NCBI GenBank assembly: GCA_029582165.1
Contig: CM055877.1
Location: 40,458,749-40,522,748 of the forward strand
DNA from: Portulaca oleracea
Taxonomy: Eukaryota > Streptophyta > Magnoliopsida > Caryophyllales > Portulacaceae
Length of the DNA: 64,000 bases
Reading direction: 5' to 3'
The position numbers and the translations under genes are program-made. Positions within the stretch are counted from its first letter, which is position 1, and each line of letters begins with the position of its first letter. This document shows positions 57,829 through 64,000 of the stretch, piece by piece. Under the pieces are notes generated by a model. That model searched no databases. It was not told where the DNA came from and saw only the letters and a program-made list of their open reading frames with translations.

Positions 57829-58350
57829 GGTCTGCCTGATAGAAATCGGACCAAAAAACCCGAGACCCGAACCGGGTCAAGCGGATCTGTAAGGTGCAAA
57901 CAAAAAAACCCGAGACCCGAACCCGGTCAGGCGGGTCTGCACAGCGTGAAAAAAAATTGAGACCCGAACCCAGTCAGGCGGGTTTGCACGGCGCGAGAAC
58001 TCAAAACCCTAAACAAAATGAGTCTGCACAGTGCAAGAACTAAGTCAGGCATATCCGCCTTTTGGTGAAATCGCGAAGCCCAGAACAAAAAACCGAGACT
58101 GAAACTTGCTCAGGCGGGTCTGCACTGTGCTAAAAATCAAAATCTCAAGACTCGGACTTACCTGTGATGGTCTGCCTATTGGCGGAACTACAAAACCCGA
58201 ACAGCAGAACCAAACCCGAGCTTGGTATCGAGCGGATCTTCACAAACGCTTTCGTGTTGGTCTGCATAAACCCCAGACCCAACTTAACCTCTGGCGAGAA
58301 TCCAGGGGGTTAGTCGTACCGAGCTGAACTCATTTGCGGGCGAGTCTGCA
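57829..58350. repeat. Word cluster upstream of antisense gene 1 in element B
   Basis: At least eight related words: GTCAGGCGGGTCTGCACAGC (57926), GTCAGGCGGGTTTGCACGGC (57973), GTCTGCACAGTGCAAG (58022), CAGGCGGGTCTGCACTGTGC (58111), GATGGTCTGCCTATTGG (58167), GTGTTGGTCTGCATAA (58254) and GCGAGTCTGCACGTGG (58340), separated by GACCCGAAC phrases. They lie 120-640 bp upstream of the ATG at 57711. Confidence 0.85.
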
Positions 58351-58919
58351 CGTGGATGGGTTGCACATGTTGGAGATTTGGGAGCTTGAATGAAGAAATG
58401 GTGACGGAGTTTGTAGAGAGAGAAAATAAGCACAAGATGGGGTTTTGTCTGATGCTTTTATGCAAGTGGTGTAGTTTCACTTATTATTCACCACCACCCC
58501 TTACTTGTTTCAAAATTCAAAAAAATGAATTAGTCAATTTGACTTATTAAATTAGCATTTGACTGTGAGTTTGACTAATATTTTTTATTCGGGAAGAATA
58601 ATGTTGCACACTCAGATTTTTTTATATTATAATATTTTCGAGAGAAATAAAAAAATAATTTTGTGTACTCAGAAAATAAATTAATTGAATCAAGAGAAGT
58701 GTGACACGGTGCGGTGCGTTAAAATTAAATTAACAATTTTCAAAAGAAATATGGAGTTACATATCCATATACTTAGAAATTTTATTAATTTAATTTTCAA
58801 AGGAGAAGCGACAAAATTATGACATATTTTCAAGAGAATTATGAATGTTCATACACTCAGAAAATAATATGAAGTCAGACACGAATCTCGATCACCACCC
58901 CCAGTTTGGACACTGGGGG

Positions 58920-59300
58920 CTAACATTGTTTCTTCAATTCAGCCGGACGCGGGGCGTTAACAGTGCGATGTCAATTCAGCCGGACGTCGAGCGTTAACAA
59001 TACGATGTCAATTCAGCCGGTCGGCGGGCATTTAAAATACGATGACAGAAGTTTGAAGTACAGTTAGGTGCAAGACAGTTACTTCCAAGCATCGACAATC
59101 AACAAAGACATAGGATATTGTTTCTGAATGTCAATTCAGCTAGATGTCAGGCGTTAACAGTACGATGTCAGTTAAGCCGGTCATCAGGCGTTTAAAATAC
59201 AATGACAGAAGTTTGAAGTACAGTTAGGCGTAGGACAGCTGCTTCCAAGCGTCGACAATCAACAAAGACATAGGATATTGTTTCCAAATGTCAATCAGCC
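58920..59300. repeat. Tandem repeat (about 160-bp unit) in the 3' region of element B
   Basis: ATGTCAATTCAGC at about 58968 and again at 59128 start two copies of a 160-bp unit (GCGTTAACARTACGATGTC, ACAGAAGTTTGAAGTACAGT, CAACAAAGACATAGGATATT). Within the unit an approximately 40-bp subrepeat (GTCAATTCAGCCGG) is visible. It occupies the same position as the minisatellite of element A. Confidence 0.85.
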
Positions 59301-59409
59301 ACATACATCCGGCACAAGACTTTTGCTTCCAAGTGTCACCTAGCCTCAAGACATCACTATTGCAGCATCTCGCCCTTTTGGTGCCTTTGAATACTTTGAT
59401 CAGTGTCCT

Positions 59410-59438
59410 ACTCAGACTCGATCAAAGTGGGGCCTAAC
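59410..59438 (+). promoter_or_regulatory. Element B polypurine tract
   Basis: CTCGATCAAAGTGGGGCCTAAC directly precedes the 3' LTR start TGTTGACACC (59439). CAGACTCGATCAAAGTGGGG is identical to the tract of element A read on its own strand. Confidence 0.9.
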
Positions 59439-60903
59439 TGTTGACACCCAACAAGTGTCATTGTAATTTTGTAATATTTTTATTTCTAGTATTTTTATTT
59501 TTTTTAGCCTAGGAAATGCCAAATATGTTTGAAATGCAAAAATAAGAGAAAATAACCCCACAAAATAACCCACAAAACAGCCCAAGAGAAATAACGAAAA
59601 CGAGCCCAAAAGAGGTAGCCCAGCGCTTGTCAAACCCAAGGCGTCGGGCGGGTCTGCACGCTTCTCATTTACCCGGTCCGGGGCGCTGTGCGGGTCTGCC
59701 CGCAACCTGTCTACCCTGATCCTCGTCCTCGGGTCACGTGTTGCGCAAGCTGACCTCGGGAATCACGCCGGGTAGGCTTGCCCAGTAGTTAATTATAGTT
59801 TATTTGCTTTTTTTAGAGCATTTGCTATTTTTAGCTTTCTAAACCTAATCTTCCCTCACTCACTTACCCTATAACTACCCCCTCTTCCCACTTCATTTGA
59901 CACGTCCAAACCACCTGGGAGTATTGACACTAGGTGGATTTCTCTTCTTCTCTCCCTCTCTCATTTGCATACATGCATTCTGGCATTTTAATTTTCGCAT
60001 TTTCATTTTCGTTATTATTTTCTTGTAATCACCCATAATAACGTAATGCTGACATTAATGTTGGTTATGATTAATAATTTGATTACATGAAATAATAACT
60101 TTAATTCCTTCTTTGTTCATATGCATTTTCGTTTATCGCTTTTTGTTTATTTATCACATTTTTATTATTATCGCATTTATTTTCCGCATGCATTTAAATA
60201 ACATCAATTAATCTAATTAATTCTCCTAGTCTACTCTTTTCTTTAATAAATCGATCTAGTAGAGTTCGTTCTTTGAACAGGCAGATTTGAAAGATTTTAC
60301 TTTCGAATTCGTAACCTTAACCCCCGGATCCGACTCTCATGGTTCGCGATTATGCGGAGTTAAAAAATACGAGTTTATTAATTCTCTTAAAAATTAATTG
60401 GCGACTCTTAAAAAATAAATTTGATTAAATTTGATTCTTTCGGAATGTGGTTTTTATTCAAATTTTAAAATTTATTTATTTTTCGAAATAGTTCGAATAC
60501 GGTAAATCGCGAATGATAAAGACTGGTGGCCTCGATCCAATAGTCAACACCCTGTGCGGGCCTGCACGGCTGTTGGCCCGAGCCCACTTCTGTCACCCAA
60601 GCGCTCGGGGAAAGGCCCGGGGTCACAGCTCGGGGCGCCAGGCAGGCCTGCATGGCGCTTGGGTCAGTGACCTGGATCATTCCCCGACTGTCTTAGTTTT
60701 CGTGTCGTTATTTCTGATTTTTCAGTTTTCTTATTTATTCTGGGCAAATTATAAATTTTATTGTTCATAATAAAATTCAAACACTTCACGTGAACATTTT
60801 TAATGTGCCAAGAATTCAATTAAATCCCTTAAAGAACAGATACCTCTTTCGACTCGTCATACACCGCGTAGGGCACCATTGGAAGTTTTTTCCGGGTCCT
60901 ACA
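59439..60903 (+). repeat. Element B 3' LTR
   Basis: 1465 bp, TGTTGACACCC ... GGGTCCTACA, collinear with 41847-43271. Words at 59646, 59683 and 60550. The TATA box is altered to TATAACTA (59870-59877). Confidence 0.93.
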
Positions 60904-61450
60904 CTACTCTTGAGCCTAGACACGTTTCAGACCATTCTAGAGAGGACCCTATGGTCATCGGATTATCATAGTCTTGGCATGAAGAATAATCGACGTAGGG
61001 TCAAGGCTTTTCCCTAGTCGAACTCAGGGCCGCCCCTTGGGAGTTAACGAAGAAGAGGGAGAAGAGAGTCAAAGGAAGAAAACAGCATTAGGTCACAGAC
61101 GTGACCAACATAGTCACGGCCGTGATCCTTTACCCTATTTGAGGTGCTTTTTTCCATGCGTAGATCACGCCGGCGACATTGTTTGTCACGAGTGTGACCA
61201 GCCTCAGCTTTCCGTGTATTTTTCATCCAACCAACATGTCACTCCCGTGACACAAAACATCATGCTTGTGACTCGGCAGGAATGATGCCCTATTGGACAA
61301 GATTTTATTATCCTGACCTGACATATGAGTGCCACACTCGTGACATAGTCATTTTTTAGGGTTTTGAACGTATCTCCCTTATATATAGTTAACTCTTGTC
61401 ATTTGTAAGGCAACTTATGTTAATGGATATTAATGAATGAAAACCTATGG
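60904..61450 (+). mobile_element. LTR-like promoter region E, partly hidden by element B
   Basis: Palindromic words GGTCACAGACGTGACC (61091), AGTCACGGCCGTGATC (61112), TGTCACGAGTGTGACC (61184), TGTCACTCCCGTGACA (61238) and TGCCACACTCGTGACAT (61330) lead to the TATA box CTTATATATAGTTAAC (61379-61394). The arrangement equals the U3 of the Athila-type LTRs C, D and D1. The LTR ends are not identified; element B inserted at its upstream side. The short ORFs here are not genes. Confidence 0.5.
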
Positions 61451-62660
61451 GTATTTGCAAACCATTTCTCAAATCTTCAAGCTTGCTTCATCCATGGTGA
61501 ATGCTGGTGCTGTTGGAGAGATTTGTTTAATAGTTCATTGGTGTTATCTTTATATCAACTTTGGTGGAATTTCTCGGTTATTCAAGGGTGGTTGCAAGTG
61601 GTCTTTCTTTATGCAATCTCTACTTGGGTGCTTAGATCATACTTGGTGAGCTTGCTATTTACAGTTTGATAATATCTTTTACATTATTGCTTGTCGTGAT
61701 ATTTTTGTCCTTAGTTATCAAAATCCAACAAATATTGTGATGATTTGATGAGTTCTATGATTAAGTATTTTCATATAGTTGTAAGATGATCTTGGGTCAT
61801 TTTGTGATTACTTAGCCAAGCCTCATACGCTTCATATTCTCTCACCATACCATCATCAAATACAAGCCACTGCTGGAGACTTTCCCAAAAATTCATTAGG
61901 TATTTGGTTGGTTTTATTTTTCATTTTTGATACATTACAATTAAAGACCAAATGGTTTTCTAAAATCAATGAAAAAAAGTTTATCTCCATTCGTAATAAA
62001 CGAAGCAAATAGAAAAAGCACTTGAACTAGCCCCAATCGATAATTAGTACAAATTAACAGAGTACTCATGGAATATCACTTATAGCAAACCTCAAGTAGA
62101 GTAAAAAATCTCTTACAAGTCTTGTGAGGTAGGGTAAACATTATTTTACAATGGTGAGCCATGTAAAAGTTATTACAACAACCTCAGGTAAGGTTACAAA
62201 CAATTACAGCTTCGGTGGATAAATGTAAATTACCTCTGCAAGGTCTCTTATATTACGAGTTGATGAGATTTTACTCATCTCTTCTAAAATTTTCAACTTG
62301 TAGGCATTGTCTTTGATCTTCTCAACACTTTAGAAAGTCCTCCTCAAGCCCCCAACTTGTGCTTCATTTTTGAGTGAAATCTTTCATTTCTCAGAGGTTC
62401 AACCATACAAAAGCACACAATTTTTAAAAGTTATTGAGCTCGAAAAATAAATGACTGGTCACAAATAAAGTAGAAACATCACTATACAGGACAACATGCA
62501 TTTGGAAAAAATCAACAACTTAGTAAACTTATGGACGTATTACATTTACAAATTGCTACATTTTCTTTCATTCTATATATATATAAAGGTGTTTGACTAA
62601 TTACACAATTTACTTGGTTGTAGACATGACTCCAAAAAGAGAGAAAAGTATGAATAGTTG
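61451..62660. other. Spacer between LTR E and the ABCG gene
   Basis: No supported gene. The 62560-62660 part probably belongs to the 3' UTR of the ABCG gene on the minus strand. The segment 62095-62230 resembles, in reverse, the GGTTTGTTATAATAATT repeat near 41440. Confidence 0.4.
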
Positions 62661-64000
62661 TTATCTTTTATGGAAGTTGAGGAACTTGATAGCATAGGCG
62701 AAAATGAAGAGGAACAGAAGAATCCAAGCAAGATGAGCGACAACAACAGCAGGGAGAAAATCGTAGCTATAACCTAAGTATTGTTTGAGAAAATCCTTAA
62801 CAGAAATGGTCCCAGCTCCGGGTTTAACAAGAGTGGCATTAGAATCACCTACTTGTGAGGTCACCACCCCATACAGTGTCCAAGAAACAGGAGATGCCCA
62901 GTAGTACCACCTCCACCATATTGGTATTTCCTGCAATTACATATGATATTATATGATATGATAATACCATCCATCGAGTATTTTTGACGTTGGGTGAACC
63001 AATTAGATTTAATTAACTGACTTACTGGCCTCGGGATAAGGAAACCAGCAAATAGATTCCACAAGCTGAGGAAGAAGCCCATGAGAATGGCTCCGATTTG
63101 ATGTCCCGGAGTTAAAGCCACAAGCATCATTCCGTACAGTGTGAAGTAGATGAAGCAAGTTAAAATGAAGTAGTAGAAGTAGAAGAATTTCGCAACCTTC
63201 CATTCAAATCCAATCATGGAGTAGAGGAGAAGAGTGTACACAAATGTCTGGATTGCATTATATATGCCCTCTATACCCACCTGTTGAATAACAATTTTGC
63301 AAGTGCACAACTAAGGACTACGATCCATACAAATGAATTAAACACTTCCAGTATTTGCTAAGTTTAATCTATAGTACCTGAGACATTGCATACGGCATTG
63401 ATGAGTACATTCCGGCTGCTCTTTCACGATAGAAAACTGTCCTCTCAATGGAGACAACAGGTTGTACTGCAGAGGCATTAGTAGCTCCAAGGAAAAGTAC
63501 AGCAGAATATATTGCTCCCAGCAAGTTCATCAGGTCTTGCTCTTTCGATCTATTGCAATGACAAGATTTATAAGCAACCATAATGAGTTATAAAGCGTCC
63601 AAAATGATTTGAGAATCAAATACTTACGTTTTCCTTCCTTTGTCCCAGAATATAACACCAAAAAGAACACCAACAACTATTGTCATCAAGAATCGAACGA
63701 CATTGTACTGTGGATGTCGCCAATAAGACCAATATTGCTTCCAGAAACAAGCCTTAAACTGAACAACGAATGACTGAGAGTATTTAGTTGGGAAGTGTAG
63801 GTCACTAGAAGTCGGAGTAGGAGTGTTAAGCTCCATAATTAGCTCTTGATTTCTCCTGCATAGTATATCATAAGAGCATGTGTTATAAAAGTTTATAGAA
63901 CAGTAATACTCTAAAAAGTTGTGAATAGATATATTTTTTTTACCGATAAAGGGAAGAATTGGCGTAAATTTCTGCGAAATCCACATCTAGTTCTGACTCC
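62661..64000 (-). CDS. PDR-type ABCG transporter, C-terminal exons (host gene, 5' part outside window)
   Basis: Full-size pleiotropic-drug-resistance ABC transporters export hormones, cuticle or defence compounds across the plasma membrane using ATP. Here the last five exons are visible: beyond 64000-63944, 63855-63628, 63549-63378, 63280-63026 and 62930-62661 (TAA). All junctions are GT-AG and codon phases agree. Motifs in order: [97 protein letters not shown] (entered over two blocks), [41 protein letters not shown] and a C-terminus FLNFHKR. Transmembrane segments of the second ABC2 domain are evident. All exons shown are open, so the gene looks functional. Confidence 0.95.

Larger units (their letters stand above)
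41847..60903 (+). mobile_element. Element B: Tat-lineage (Retand-like) Ty3/gypsy retrotransposon, heavily mutated
   Basis: LTRs are 41847-43271 and 59439-60903. Primer site TGGCGACTCCACTGGGGA (43274-43291), polypurine tract at 59410-59438, and near-perfect target duplication CTAAT/CTACT (41842-41846, 60904-60908). About 19.06 kb, with gag-pol on the plus strand (44489-50804) and two antisense genes on the minus strand (57711-54050 and 53264-51153). It has the same plan as element A but a different LTR sequence and different short words. Pol carries many stop codons. Confidence 0.93.

Noticed and set aside
61037..61285. ORFs at 61037-61285 and 61433-61669 as host genes
   Set aside because: They fall in the word cluster and leader of LTR-like region E; no homology or codon structure supports them.

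Overview
This window is nuclear DNA of a flowering plant, probably a eudicot. The 3' end of an intron-containing PDR-type ABCG transporter gene sits at the right edge (62661-64000, minus strand). Almost everything else is transposable-element DNA of plant-specific lineages: Ty3/gypsy Tat (Retand-like), Athila, L1-type LINE, a hAT MITE and (TA)n-embedded MITEs. No rRNA, tRNA or CRISPR was seen.

Layout. 1-2610: LINE remnant whose reverse-transcriptase palm is deleted. 2665-4623: four related MITE-like copies separated by TA microsatellites. 4640-8432: fragments (Athila-type 3' UTR piece, acidic ORF remnant, a Tat-type LTR ending at 7883, a LINE RT-palm fragment). 8433-8445 plus 32747-~39830: Athila-like element D on the minus strand, with another LTR (D1, ~36096-37222) inside it. 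8446-32746: Tat element A on the minus strand, inserted into the LTR of D, with LTRs of 1565 and 1564 bp and a 5-bp target duplication GGTTT. 19451-26047: element C, a non-autonomous Athila-like element inserted into the RT of A (duplication ACTAT). 40706-41347: hAT MITE with a perfect 8-bp duplication. 41847-60903: Tat element B on the plus strand. 60904-~61450: LTR-like promoter region E. 62661-64000: host ABCG gene.

A and B have the same plan: LTR, tRNA primer site beginning TGGCGACT, gag, protease, RT, RNase H, a second archaeal-type RNase H, integrase, then two genes in ANTISENSE orientation (a plant-mobile-domain gene and a DUF7745-like gene), tandem repeats, polypurine tract and LTR. 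The antisense genes carry GT-AG introns at matching positions in A and B. Being antisense, such introns would survive a retrotransposition cycle.

The most striking unexplained structure is a set of short, mostly palindromic words of about 14-20 bp. Each LTR family has its own word: AAAACCCGCGCGGGTTTT in A, GCGGGTCTGCAC-type in B, GCTGGCTCGCCCGAGCCA in C, GGTAGCGCCCGCTACC and AGACCGCAGGTGCGGTCT in D, GCACGATCGTGC in D1, GTCACNNNCGTGAC-type in E. The words cluster upstream of LTR TATA boxes. In A and B they recur at the same internal non-coding places: before each antisense gene and inside their introns. Same positions with different sequences suggests recognition by a co-diverging, element-encoded DNA-binding protein. 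I read this as a candidate family-specific regulatory or anti-silencing system; that interpretation is inference.
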